A DNA stretch of 64,000 nt from Adenophora triphylla var. japonica. Its lineage: Eukaryota; Streptophyta; Magnoliopsida; Asterales; Campanulaceae. Below are positions 36,981 to 48,544 of this stretch, piece after piece. The position numbers and the translations under genes were made by a program. The notes under the pieces are model-generated. The model was not told where the DNA came from. It saw only the letters and a program-made list of their open reading frames with translations, and searched no databases. Numbering within the stretch: the stretch's first letter is position 1; every line of letters starts with the position of its first letter. The stretch is taken from NCBI GenBank assembly GCA_022495995.1, contig JAFEMH010002496.1, positions 62,001 through 126,000 of the forward strand. Reading direction: 5' to 3'.

Positions 36981-37289
36981 TCACTGATGAGAGCCAGAAG
37001 CTTGTCCCTGATAGTAGGTCTGACGGGAAGAATGCCTCTGTGCACGAGCAGTGGCTCTCGAATGCATCATAGCCAAATAATCCTCTGAAACAGGCTCGTA
37101 ACTTCGGGTCTCTGTCTGCATCGTCCAAGCCTCTAGCTGCCTAGATAGGGCTCCCAAAATGACAGTTTCATCCTCCAACCCCTCAAAACGATCCTGCACC
37201 TCCTCCCATCTAACATCCTCAAAACGATCTTGCACCTCCTCCCATCTAACATCCTCTGAAACTGGCTTGTTTAAGCAATTTTGTTCCAA
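36981..37289 (-). CDS. Open frame with in-frame duplicated 12-residue block, downstream part of the CACTA gene region
   Basis: 102 codons with the block DVRWEEVQDRFE twice in a row (33-36 bp DNA duplication at 37180-37250). It overlaps the end of the truncated tnpD-like gene in another frame, so the ATG may be fortuitous and the stretch a displaced C-terminal exon joined by the internal deletion. Function unknown. Confidence 0.35.
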   Translation of the reverse strand: MEQNCLNKPVSEDVRWEEVQDRFEDVRWEEVQDRFEGLEDETVILGALSRQLEAWTMQTETRSYEPVSEDYLAMMHSRATARAQRHSSRQTYYQGQASGSHQ

Positions 37290-38804
37290 ACAATAACTTG
37301 GGCTTATCTCTTACCTCATGAGTATCATCAAAAGAGCTTTTATCCTTACGAAAAGCATGACTCCTAGGCAAGAAGCGTCGATGACCAATATAACAATACT
37401 TGCCACCATGATCCAACCATCGTGCTAAAGGTCTCACATTGCAACAAGGGCAAGCATATTCACCTTTAGTGCTCCATCCAAACAATATTGCATATGCAGG
37501 AAAGTCATTTATTGTCCATAATAGTGAAGCTCGTAAAGTAAACAACTCGTTCCTTGATGCATCATAAGTTGATATACCATCTTCCCATAATTCCTTCAAC
37601 TCATCAATTAACGGTTGGAGATACACATCTATCTTGTTGCTCGGCCCTTTTGGGCCTTGAGTAAGCACTGACAAGAAGAAATATGGCTGTTTCATGCATA
37701 ACCAAGGTGGAAGATTGTATGGCATAAGCACAATCGGCCAAGTACTGTGCGATATAGTCATTGTTCTGAAAGGATTAAATCCGTCAGATGCTAATCCCAA
37801 TCTAACATTCCAAATTTCAATTGAAAATAATGGATAACGTTCATCGAATCCCTTCCACGCACGAGAGTCGCAAGATGCCTCAGCACACCATCGTCTATTC
37901 TTTTCTCGGCATGCCATCTCATGAGTGTTGCGGTCTTAGATGACCAATACAACCTTTGCAACCTTGGCTTTAAGGGAAAATACCATACTTTCTTTATCGC
38001 TACCTGCTTGGAAAGTTTATTCTTGCCACTTGTTTCTGCACCTTCACCGCTACCCCCTTCTTCTTGTTGCTTATATCTAGATGCTCCAAAAATTTCACAT
38101 TTAGTAAGTTTTTCAGTTTTATTTCGAAACAACATACAATGATTAATGCACGTGTCCCATGTTTTATAACTGAAACCCAAATCTGCAGTCATCTTGTACG
38201 CCTCACGATAGGAACTTGGCACTTTTGCTGACTGAGGCAATGCCCTAATGAAATTTTTTAATAAAGAAGTAAATCCATTATCGCCCACTCGATAATTATC
38301 CTTCCAGTGCATAAGTTCTACAATAAATGACAGTACTGTAAACTTATCACACCCTTCCCACAAGGCTTGATCAGTATCTCTCAAAAGTCTATGAAACTTT
38401 GCGGTGGCTGCATCTGATTGTACGATTTCTTCAATTCCTGGCTGGTTACTATCCGGCATACCCATCCCTTCATATACCATTCGCATCATACAATCTTGCA
38501 CGCCCAATACAATTTCAATGCCATCTTCAATTGTCCTATCATTATTATCATTCTTATACGCTGAAATGTACTCTTCCCCATGCCTAGTCCAATTCTTGTA
38601 ATCTTTTTGAAATCCCACTTCAATACAATGTGATTTCACGGTTGCACGGTCTTTTTGGTAACGATTTGTGCATTTTTTATAAGGATAATATATTTCTTTA
38701 ACACCAACAGACTTTTTTGAGAATGCAAAATCGAGAAAGTTGTCAACCCCAGATATATACTCATTTGAAATCTGGTTACCCAAATCAATCCAACTTTTGT
38801 CCAT
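37246..38804 (-). pseudogene. CACTA transposase (tnpD/TNP2-like), truncated and frameshifted
   Basis: Start chosen at 38804 (MDKSWIDLGNQ), the typical start of the transposase-associated domain; the frame is open further upstream without similarity. Cysteine-bearing KCTNRYQKD and the WTRHGE end of that domain follow, then a conserved linker (HCMLFRNKTEKLTKCEIFG) and PRLQRLY. Near 37875-37890 the frame moves by one base and continues as SRAWKGFDERYPLFS, NVRLGLASDGFNPF, then the TNP2 core to HAFRKDKSSFDD. At about 37255 it stops abruptly after KPKLLFG; the rest of the core and the DUF4218/DUF4216-like parts are absent. The element therefore lacks a working transposase. Confidence 0.85.
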
Positions 38805-40200
38805 ATATGACTTGATATTTTTAATGTTAAAATACAACCTATATATAAGATCGAGAGACACAAATTTTAGAATAAAAATAAACTCATAAACAAACATAGT
38901 CTAAATATGTACAACTTTTGGTTCGATATAGATAATATACATTGTTGGAGCCTAGCCTATTAGTTGAGCTTGGGCCCATGATATAGTATAACCCCATGAC
39001 AACATTCATTCATTCTCTCTCACAAGCCCCCCCCCCCTTAATTGAGAAGCTAATTTAAGGAACTAGGTTGATGTGCAAAAGAATTGATGCACATGCGATA
39101 AAAGATTTGGAACTATTTTTAGGAACTAGGTTGAAGTGCGCAACATTATTTTTTTTGTAGGGTCTACGAAGGGTACTGTGTTAGGAAAGCGATGGTAATA
39201 TTCAATTTAGGATTGTTTAGGTTGCTTATGTTGATCACACTAAAGTTTGATTATTGACATGGGTCATATTTCAAAATATCATATTGAATGTATTGTAGTT
39301 TTAACTGTTTCACGGTGTTGAAATAAATTGATTTTATTGATCATGTATCATCTATTAAAGAGGGTATATGAGCGTTGTTGTTTAGCTTTCTTGCATAACA
39401 AAGTATCATAATTTTATCTCTGCATGTTAAAAATGGAAGAATTACACTGAGCAAGTAGACTGCTATTACCATGTTTAATGCTGGAACTTGATAACGACTG
39501 TGGATCTTTTCTTAAAAGGAACTGGGTTAAACTGCAAGATTTTTGTCTAGTTTAAAATGAATCAGGTTGCTTATGTCGAATCATTGTTAAAGTTCAATTA
39601 TGACATTGCTCACATTTCAGAACTTTGAATTCAGATTTAGTGTAGTTTCAAAATGGTTTCTCTATGCTGACCGATGATATAAATTGAGATGATTATGAAT
39701 ATTGTAGGTTAAAAAAGAAGAGTTTAAGTGCGTAGTAGTAACCTATTATGCTATTCATATTATAATTTGATACTCATGCAGCTACTAATTCCAACATAAG
39801 GAAAGGAGCTACGGTGACGAATGCAATTTTTAATTTTACATTTAGACAAATTAGTAGACCATCATTTCTCTCTTTCGCTCTGTAGATGTATATGGAAAGG
39901 GCTTTTATGTTAATGCACATACAACGAGTGCCCATTATTGTATGCTGGTTTTTGAACAAAGTGACACTTAGGTTTTGAAAAAGCGTTGCTGGTCTTGGAC
40001 CTTCATACAGTCAACAACTACAACAATAGTACCAGTGACAGCAACAACAACAACATCAACATCAACAACAGTAACAGTAACAACAACAAGAGCAACAGCA
40101 ACAGCAACAACAACAACAGATCACACCACCAAGAACAAAAAAACCCAAAAATTAAAAGTAAATCAGAAAAGGGGAAAAATGTATACCTGATTCATTGTTG
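38805..40200. other. Non-coding upstream region of the tnpD-like gene
   Basis: Unannotated AT-rich sequence with a C9 run near 39029 and a (CAA)n-rich stretch at 40009-40121. No gene seen. Confidence 0.55.
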
Positions 40201-40620
40201 ATCGAAGAAATCACGATTGTGTTCAAATTTCCTTAGAGGAGAGAGAGAGAGAGAAATCGAACAAGAGGGTGTCAATAACCCACCACCAAGAACAACAAAA
40301 CCCAAAAATTAAAAGTAAATCAAAAAAGGGGAAAGAAATGTACCTGCTGCTGATTGATTGTTGATTGAAGAAAACACGTCGCTAGGTTTTGGAGCTGAGG
40401 CGATTAGAGAGAGAGGAAGATCGGAGAAATCGAAGGAGAAGGAATTCCGGCAAGGCAATTTCCTACTTGGGCGTTGTTGGTGGCGGTGAACAGAGAGAGA
40501 GGGAACGGCAATTTGGGGAGAGCAGAGAGAGAGAGAATGGAGAGGAAAGTCTTTGGATAGCCCAGGAGAGAGAGAGAAATGGTTTTCGCACGAATCTGAA
40601 ATTTGGGTTCCCGATATTTA
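40201..40620 (-). promoter_or_regulatory. GA-rich promoter/leader region of the CACTA genes
   Basis: Dense GAGAGAGA tracts (CT-rich on the minus strand) lie 300-700 bp inside the right end and upstream of the minus-strand genes, where the CACTA promoter is expected. A direct repeat of ACCACCAAGAACAA...AAAAGTAAATC occurs at 40127-40170 and 40281-40325. Confidence 0.4.
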
Positions 40621-40953
40621 TTATTATATACGGAGGATATTATATGCCGCCGTAAATAGTGGGCGGATGCTTGTCAACCGTCGAATATAATTAACTATTT
40701 ACGGCGCCTACTTATATACCGCCATATTTAATTTAAATCTCATATACGTATATGTCAAATGTACGTATATAGAGTATTTACGGCGGATTGAGCCGCCGTA
40801 TACAACAATTATATACGGCGGTTGTGTATACCGCCGTATATATTATTTATATACGGCGGACGCGTATCATCCGCCGTATGTAACTAACATATACGGCGGA
40901 CGCGTATTACCCGCCGTAAATGATTGCCGTAAATAACCCACTTTCTTGTAGTG
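40621..40953. repeat. Right subterminal repeats (ATATACGGCGG type)
   Basis: At least eight copies of TATACGGCGG or CCGCCGTATA, then the terminal inverted repeat. A 155-bp copy of this end recurs at 45608-45764. Confidence 0.9.
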
Positions 40954-42497
40954 TGTATAGGGCTTAGGGTATAGGGTATAGGATATAGGATATAGGTTAT
41001 AGGGTATAGTGTATAGAGTATAGGGTATAGGGTATAGGGTATAGTGTATAGGGTATAGGGTATAGTGTATAGGATATAGGGTATAGGATATTGGATATAG
41101 GTTATAGGGTATAGTGTATAGGGTATAGGGTATAGGGTATAGTATATATGATATAGTATATATGATATACGGTATAGGGTATAGGGTATAAGGTATAGGG
41201 TATAGGATATAAGATATAGGGTATAGGTTATAGGGTATAGGGTATAGGATAATGTATATATGGTTTACGGTATAGGGTATACGGTATAGGGTATAGGGTA
41301 TAAGGTATAGGGTATAGGGTATAGGTTATAGGGTATAAGGTATAGGGTATAGGTTATAGGATATAGGATATATGTTATAGGGTATAGTGTATAGGGTATA
41401 CGGTATAGGGTATAGGGTATAAGATATAGGATATAGATTATAGGGTATAGTGTACAGGGTATAGGGTATAGGGTATAGGATATAGTATATATGGTATACG
41501 GTATAGGGTAGAGGGTATAGTGTATAGGGTATAAGGTATAGGGTATAGGGTATAGGATATAGGATATATGTTATATGGTATAGGGTATAGTGTATAGTGT
41601 ATAGGGTATAAGGTTAGGGTATATAATATAGGTTATAGGTTATAGGGTATATTTTATAGGGCTTAGGGCTTAGGGTATAGGGTATAGGGTATAGTGTATA
41701 GGGTATAGGGTATAGGGTATAGTATATTGGGTATAGGGTATAGGATGTAGGGTATAGGATATCGGGTATATGGTAAAGGGTAAAGGATATAGAATATAGG
41801 TTATAGGGTATAGTGTATAGGGTATAGGGTATAGTGTATAGGGTATAGGGTATAGGATAATGTAAATATGGTTTACGGTATAGGGTATAGGGTATAAGGT
41901 ATAGGGTATAGGGTATAGGTTATAGGATATAGGATATAGGATATAGGATATAGGTTATAGTGTATAGTGTTTAGGGTATAGGGTATAGGTTATAGGGTAT
42001 AGGGTATAGGATATAGGATAAAGAGTATAGGGTATAGTGTATAGGGTATAGGATATATTATATATCGTATACGGTATAGGGTATAGGGTATAGTGTATAG
42101 CGTATAGGGTATATGGTAGAGGGTATAGGGTATAGGGTATAGGGTATAGGATAGAGGATATAGGGTATAGGGTATAGGATATAAGGTATAGGGTTAGGGT
42201 ATAGGATATAGGTTATAGGGTATATTGTATAGGGCTTAGGGCTTAGGGTATAGGGTATAGGGTATTGTATATAGGGTATAAGATATAGGGTATAGGGTAT
42301 AAGGTATAGGGTATATGGTATAGTATATAGGGGTATAGGGTATAGTATATATGGTATATGGTATAGGGTATAGGATATAGGATATAGGTTCTAGGGTATA
42401 GTGTATAGAGTATAGGTTATAGGGTATAGGGTATAGGGTATATGATATAGTTTATATGTTATAGGGTATAGGGTATATGGTACAGGATATAGTATAC
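40954..42497. repeat. TATAGGG-type array, part 2
   Basis: Irregular GGGTATAGGGTATAGTGTAT units for 1.5 kb, with GGGCTTAGGG and TATATATGGTATACGGTATAGGG variants recurring every few hundred bases, hinting at a higher-order unit. Open frames within are translations of the repeat. Confidence 0.92.
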
Positions 42498-42552
42498 TCC
42501 CTCCGTCCCAATAAGTGCTTCCTTTTGGGTGGGCACGCAAATTATGAAAATG
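42498..42552. mobile_element. Stowaway-type MITE, left part (interrupted)
   Basis: CTCCCTCCGTCCCAATAAGT begins after TA at 42496-42497. The matching right arm ends at about 44902. The CACTA fragment at 42553-44716 separates them. Confidence 0.8.
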
Positions 42553-44716
42553 CACTACAAGAAAAAGGACTATTTACGGCGGTTAAAATCCGCCGTATAT
42601 AAAATGCGCCCCGCCGTAAATAGTATATACGGCGGACTTTCCGCCGTAAATAGTCCAACGTATAAAGCCTCGCCGTAAATACTATATACGGCGGTATAAC
42701 CGCCGTAAATACTATATACGGCGGAAATACCACCGCCGTATATAAATGTAATATAATACGTATTTTAAGGCGTATTTGAGTATTCTTTATACGGCGGTAG
42801 GTGTAACCGCCGTAAATAAGAGACGAGTCGTCTGCTCCGTAACGAGTCGTCCCAATTGCACCCCCACTGGTTCCCTCGTCCCCCCTTTGTAGACGAGTCA
42901 TCCAAGGCCATTTTATACGGCGGATTTAGTCACCGCCGTAAATAACTTGATAGAGACGACTCGTCCCACATGGCACGAGTCGTCCCATTTAAACCCCTTA
43001 CTGGTTCCCTCGTCCCCCCTTTGGGCACGAGTCGTCTAGGTCTTATTTACGATGGATGAAGGGTTCCGCCGTAAATAAGCCTATTTTTTTTCCCAGGCCT
43101 GTATAATTCACTTTCCCAAAAAATACGTTCACAAAAACCAAATTCAACCTGTACACACACAAATGCAACCTGTATATAACCAAAAATACACAAATGCAAT
43201 CAATGTTTACAATCTACATATTAACACAAAATTAATGTTGAATGTATCCAAACATAATAACCATTATACAAATAACGTTTGTCGTTTCCAAACATAATAA
43301 CCATTAATGTTGAATGTATCACAAAAACCAAATTCACCACCTATTGATTACCGTCTTTTCCACGTTCCATCAAATGACGTTTCAAATCATCAATTTGTTG
43401 TTGTAACTGTTGTTGTAACTGTTGTCGTTGCTCCTCATTTTGTCGGCATTCCTCCTGAAGTTGCCTTTCAAAATCTGCTCTGACGGATGCCACCGCCTCC
43501 AATACAGCTATCTGAGTAGTTGGGGATTTACCAAACACCTTTGTTTTGTTAACACCGCCTCCCATACATCGCACTCTCCCGCGGTCATCAGTGCCCATCA
43601 TACCAACAAAATCTTTTCACGCGCCGTGGGAGAGTTTTGTTGCTCCTCTGGCAGCTCATCAATTGCATCATTAAGCGTTTGCTGTAACAAAAACAACATG
43701 TTCAATATAAATGTTTTAACTTTAATTAATATTATGAAAATGAAGTTAGAAATGAAAAAAGTATTTTATAGAATAACAAAACTGAAACAGAAAAGGTTGA
43801 AACTTTAACTTACAATCATTTGAGTGGTTTCTTGATCTGCAGGTGTTTTGCCCGTGTGCGTAGCTATGAACAAGCTTACGCGATCAGTTGGTAAACCCTT
43901 GTCGTCTCTCTACAATTTATAATAGAATCATTTGACCAAAAAAATATATTTATATACGATACAAAAAGAAACATTAATTGACAACTGAGAACTAAATTGA
44001 ACGATGACAAACCTCTTTTATGAGTTTGGGATGGGACGTTTTTCCGGTCCGGTTCAGGCACGCTTGCTTTTCTCGATTCAATTTATTTGTTTCTGATATT
44101 TCCTGGAAAAAAAGATAATATTAGTATTAATTTGACTACTTATATAAGACATTCACGATAATAGATTGAGATTAATTTGAAATATACCCGAGCCTTGTCC
44201 GTACCCCACATCGCAACAAGTGCAGCCTATTGATCCGCAACGCACCCACGGGGTGGGTTGGCCAATGCGTCTTGGTCGGATTCATACATCTTATAATGAG
44301 ATTTCAACTGAGTAATATTCATAACTGAGTCATATAACTGATATAATATTCATAACAAAGTCATAACTGAGTAATATTCATAACTGAGTAATACTTATTA
44401 TATGCTTGTCTCACCTGGTATTTCCAGTCACGCCACGCTTTACTGAGAGAAAGATTCATAATCGGGTAATACTCCGGAGGCGCATTTGTATTATCCTATA
44501 TACACAATTCAACAAAGAAAAAAAAAACAATTGTTAGAGAATCATAAGACTTTTGACTACGTACTAGAGATTTATGTAAGAAATATGGATTACAACTTAC
44601 CAAAATGTCATTCCATACGACATTTATGCACTCATGGTCCATCTGAGGCCACTCTCTAATTAATGGGAAATGTTTCCCATTTCTAGCAAAAATTCCTATC
44701 TGAGTAGCTAGTTTTG
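42553..44716. mobile_element. CACTA element fragment, left end only, inside a MITE
   Basis: Starts CACTACAAGAAAAAGGAC with ATACGGCGG and ACGAGTCGTC repeats as in the 32274-40953 element, and follows that element's sequence to GAGTAGCTAGTTTTG (34635 there). At 44716 it passes straight into the MITE right arm with no right terminus. GAAAAT is present at both sides of the fragment, a likely deletion microhomology. Confidence 0.85.
43341..44700 (-). pseudogene. CACTA tnpA-like gene, second copy
   Basis: Parallel to 33177-34720: last exon with GRVRCMGGGVNKTKVFG and a Gln-rich coiled coil ending at 43341, exons near 43920-43810 (LFIATHTGK-like) and 44061-43990, then pieces to 44700. The last exon reads to its natural stop here but is out of frame with its own start region near 43605. 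It is cut at 44716 together with the element. Confidence 0.65.
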
Positions 44717-44902
44717 AAAATAGGAGAGAGAATTAGTGAAGTGAATAGTAAATTATAATGGTGTTGTGAGTATTAAAATAATGTTGGAGAGAGAATGAGT
44801 GAAGGAAATAGTAAAGATTCTTTGCCAAAAAAGGAAAGGTGAAGCTTCTAACGGGACGCCCTTTTGGATAATTAGTGAAGCTTTTATTGGGACGGAGGGA
44901 GT
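44717..44902. mobile_element. Stowaway-type MITE, right part
   Basis: AATAGGAGAGAGAATTAG to the terminal TTATTGGGACGGAGGGAG, followed by TA. It completes the MITE begun at 42498. Confidence 0.8.
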
Positions 44903-45318
44903 ATATGGTATACGGTCTAGGGTATAAATAAATATTTTGAACATTTTTTTGTATTGAAGTTTTTTTTAATGGAGCGGTTCCCGGGCTTTCATATTTTTTC
45001 CGCAAAAAAAAGAAGAGGGAAAGTAAATTCTTTGGCCCGCCTTAAAAAAAGATGGAATTATTTCGGCGTTGCATTTATAATTTAGCTGTTACATTAGAAA
45101 AATCTAATGTAACACCAAAAAATCTAATGTATCGCTAAGATCAAAGCCGTTGCATTAATTAAAATGTGCCGTTACATTAGGTCTGTCGTTGCATTAGACT
45201 CGTTACATTAGCTCTGGCGTAGCATTAGATGCGTTACATTAGCTCTATCGTTGCATTAGATGCGTTACATTAGCTCTGTTGTTGCATTAGATGCGTTACA
45301 TTAGCTCATATACATATA
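44903..45318. repeat. Duplicated right-end segment of the 18.5-kb CACTA element
   Basis: Matches 47015-47480: GGTATAAATAAATATTT, GGTTCCCGGGCTTT, CCGCAAAAAAAAGAAGAGGGA, then AATGCAACGCC-type subterminal repeats, but lacks the terminal CACTA bases. Confidence 0.88.
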
Positions 45319-45605
45319 CTCCCTCCGTCCCACGTAATTGTAAACTAACTTTTTGGGTGTGGGAATTAAGGAAAAGTGATATAAGAAAGAGAAAAAGTTA
45401 AATGTTGTGAGTATGAAAAATTAAATAGGAGAGAGAATGAGTGGGAGGAATAGTGAGAAGAGAGAATGTTGTGAGTGTAAAAGTGAAGTAGGAGAGAGAA
45501 TGAATGGGTGGAATAGTGAATATTCTTTGCCATTTTGGGAAGTTTGCATTTACGTGGGACGGACCAAAGTAGAAATAAGTTTGCATTTACGTGGGACGGA
45601 GGGAG
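45319..45605. mobile_element. Stowaway-type MITE, 287 bp, TSD TA
   Basis: CTCCCTCCGTCCCACGTAAT and inverted copy, TA on both sides. It sits at the junction between the duplicated right-end segment and a CACTA terminal fragment. Confidence 0.92.
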
Positions 45606-45607
45606 TA

Positions 45608-45764
45608 TGTTAAATGTACGTATATAGAGTATTTACGGCGGTTTGAGCCGCCGTATATAACAATTATATACGGCGGTTGTTCCACCGTATATATTATTTA
45701 TATACGGCGGACGCGTATTACCCGCCGTAAATGATTACCGTAAATAACCAACTTTCTTGTAGTG
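45608..45764. repeat. Right-terminal fragment of the 8.7-kb CACTA family
   Basis: Matches 40760-40953, including the terminus ACTTTCTTGTAGTG and the flank TGTGTATAGGGCTTAGGG. The identical flank shows it is a duplicate of that very insertion's right border, not an independent insertion. Confidence 0.88.
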
Positions 45765-47035
45765 TGTATAGGGCTTAGGGTATAGGGTAGAGGGTATAGG
45801 GTGTATGGTATAGTGTATAGGGTATAGGGTATCGGGTATAGGGTATATGATATAGGATATAGGGTATATGGTATAATACATAGGGTATAGGGTATAATGT
45901 ATAGGGTATAGGGTATAAGGTATAGGATTTAGGATATAGGTTATAGGGTATATGGTATAGTGTATAGGGTATAGGGTATAGGGTATAGGGTATAGGGTGT
46001 AGGATATAGTATATATGGTATACGATATAGTGTATAGGGTATAGGGTATAAGGTATAGGGTATAAGGTATAGGGTATAGGGTATAAGATATAGAATATAG
46101 GTTATAGAGTATAGTGTATAGGGTATAAGGTATAGGGTATAGGATAATGTATATATGGTTTACGGTATAGGGTATAGGGTATAAGGTATAAGCTATAATG
46201 TATAGGGTATAGGGTATAGATTATAGGGTATAGGGTATAGGGTATAGGATATAGGATATAGGTTATAGGGTATAGTGTATAGGGTATAGGGTAAAGGGTA
46301 TAGGGTATAAGATATAATATATATGGTATACGGTATAGGGTATAGGGTATAGGGTATAGTGTATAGGGTTAGGGTATAAGGTATAGGGTATAGGGTATAG
46401 GGTATGGGATATAGGATATAGGTTATAGGGTATAGGGTATAGGATATAGGGTTAGGGTATAGGATATAGGTTATAGGGTATATTGTATAGGGTATAGGGT
46501 ATAGCGTATAGGGTATAGGGTATAGGATATTGTATATATGGTATACGGTATAGGGTATAGGGTATAGTGTATAGGGTATAGGGATAAGGTAGAGGGTATC
46601 GGGTATAGGGTATAGGATATAGGATATAGGTTATAGGGTATAGTGTATAGGGTATACGGTATAGGGTATAGGATATAGGGTTAGGGTATAGGATATAGGT
46701 TACAGGGTAGATTGTATAGGGCTTAGGGCTTAGGGTATAGGGTATAGGGTATAGTGTATAGGGTATAGTATATAGGGTATAGAATATAGGTATATTGTAT
46801 AGGGTACAGGGTATAGGGTATAGTATATGGGGTATAGGGTATAAGGTATAGTATATAGGGGTATAGGGGATAGTATATATGGTATATGGTATAGGGTACA
46901 GGGTATAGGGTATAGGATATAGGTTATAGGATCTAGGGTATAGGGTATAGGGTAAAGTGTATAGGGTATATGATATAGTTTATGTGGTATAGGGTATAGG
47001 ATATTGGATATAGTATATATGGTATACGGTATAGG
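45765..47035. repeat. TATAGGG-type array, part 3
   Basis: Same units as 40954-42497, likely its duplicate. Open frames here are repeat translations. Confidence 0.92.
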
Positions 47036-47507
47036 GTATAAATAAATATTTCGGATATTTTTAGTATTGATGTTTTTTTTCAATGGATCGGTTCCCGGGC
47101 TTTGAGATTTTTTCCGCAAAAAAAAGAAGAGGGAAAGTAAATTCTTTTGCATGCCTTAAAAAAGATAAAATTATTTCGGCGTTGCATTTGTAATTTAGCC
47201 GTTACATTAGAAAAATCTAATGTAACGCTGAGACCAAAGCCGTTGCATTAATTAAAATTTGCCGTTACATTAGCTTCTGTCGTTGCATTAGACTCGTTAC
47301 ATTAGCTCTGGCATAGCATTAGATACGTTAAATTAGCTCTGTTGTTGCATTAGATGTGTTACATTAGCTCTGTCGTTGCATTAGCCGTTACATTAGCTCT
47401 GTCGTTGCATTAGACTCGTTACATTAGCACTGGCGTTGCATTAGATGCGTTACATTAGCTCTGTCGTTGCATTAGATGCGTTGCTTTAGCTCCGAAATGT
47501 AGTAGTG
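47036..47507. repeat. Right end of the 18.5-kb CACTA element with subterminal repeats
   Basis: AATGCAACG-type repeats in the GTTACATTAGCTCTGTCGTT form from 47175 on, ending in the terminal repeat AAATGTAGTAGTG. Confidence 0.9.
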
Positions 47508-48516
47508 TTACTTTAGACGCAAAGTCAGGATAAGTCTTATCAAAGTGTTTCCATGCCTCCCCATCACTGAGATGAATCAACACACCCTCTTCATGCAAAC
47601 TATCCTTATGCTAACACATTGCTTCTGCAGTAGATTTAGACACGTAGAGGTGTTGCAATCTCGGAGTCAACGACATGTAACATAACTACTTATGTGGTTT
47701 GTTTTTCTTGTGTTTTGAACTACCCCTCCGATTTGGCTTATATCTACTTTCTCCGCAAATTGAACACTTTGTCTTCTGTGAATCTTCCTTGTAGAATAGC
47801 ATGCAGTCAACCTTACACGCATCAATCTTTTCATAACATAGCCCAATCTGCCCAACCAACTTCTTTGTCTCATAAATATTTGTAACCAGCTTATTCTCTT
47901 TCGGCAACAACCACTTAATTGCTTTCATGATACGATTATAAGCAGACCAGCTAATATTGCAATTAGCCTTTATGTTAAGGAGCTCAGCCACAACCTCCAC
48001 CACACTGATCTCGCAACCTAGATAGACCTTCTCTTTTGCAGAGTATATAGCATCAATAAATTTCTTGGCTGCAGGAGTTGGTTCCCGCTTTTGGTTCTCT
48101 GACCAATCGAATTCAGGACCGCCTGTATCCCTAACCATATCTTCCATATTCAAAGGTGGTTCTTCATTATCCTGAATAATAGGTTCGGGTTCAGGAAGTA
48201 CATGAATATTCCTGGGGGGATTATTCGCAACATTTGGGCGCAATATCATTTGCTCAGCATGAGCTATCCACCATTTGTACCCAACATCAAACCCTTTATG
48301 CAAAATATGTCTCTGAGTATCGATCACGCGTAGAAACTTGGTATTATGACACTTAGCGCATGGACACCTAATCTTATCACCATTCATGTAACTGGGATTT
48401 GATGTAGAAAATTCAATAAACCCCTTCAACCCACTTATGAACTCAGGATTGATACCCATTTGATTCGGCAACCTCTGATTGTACATCCAACTACGATCAT
48501 CGTTAACAGACATCAC
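47508..48516 (-). pseudogene. CACTA transposase (tnpD/TNP2-like), copy A, N-terminal part
   Basis: ATG 48516 starts MMSVNDDRSWMYN, the transposase-associated domain (IRCPCAKCHNTKFL and the HILHKGF block), then an acidic linker and the conserved KTKCSICGESRYK. TAG at 47686-47688 replaces a Gln codon present in copy B (about 62 kb); the frame then continues (with another in-frame stop) to the border of the inserted CACTA element at 47507. The remainder is at 26211-28986. Confidence 0.85.
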
Positions 48517-48544
48517 TCCTGCATTTCAATCTATATATTCACAA

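Larger units (their letters stand above)
32274..40953. mobile_element. CACTA element with tnpA/tnpD remnants, 8680 bp, TSD TGT
   Basis: Left end CACTACAAGAAACAGGC and right end (reverse complement CACTACAAGAAAGTGGG) with TGT at 32271-32273 and 40954-40956. Subterminal repeats contain ATATACGGCGG. Genes run on the minus strand, tnpD-like at 37.2-38.8 kb and tnpA-like at 33.2-34.7 kb, the usual CACTA gene pair. The tnpD-like gene has a large internal deletion, so the element is probably defective. Confidence 0.95.

Noticed and set aside
45764..45767. Right border of the CACTA element that starts at 42553
   Set aside because: The flank is TGT, not ATG, and matches the flank of the 32274-40953 element, so it is a duplicated border of that insertion.
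46730..47152. Open frames rich in YPIPYTLYP, also at 32076-32276
   Set aside because: Translation of the TATAGGG-type array; no protein family.
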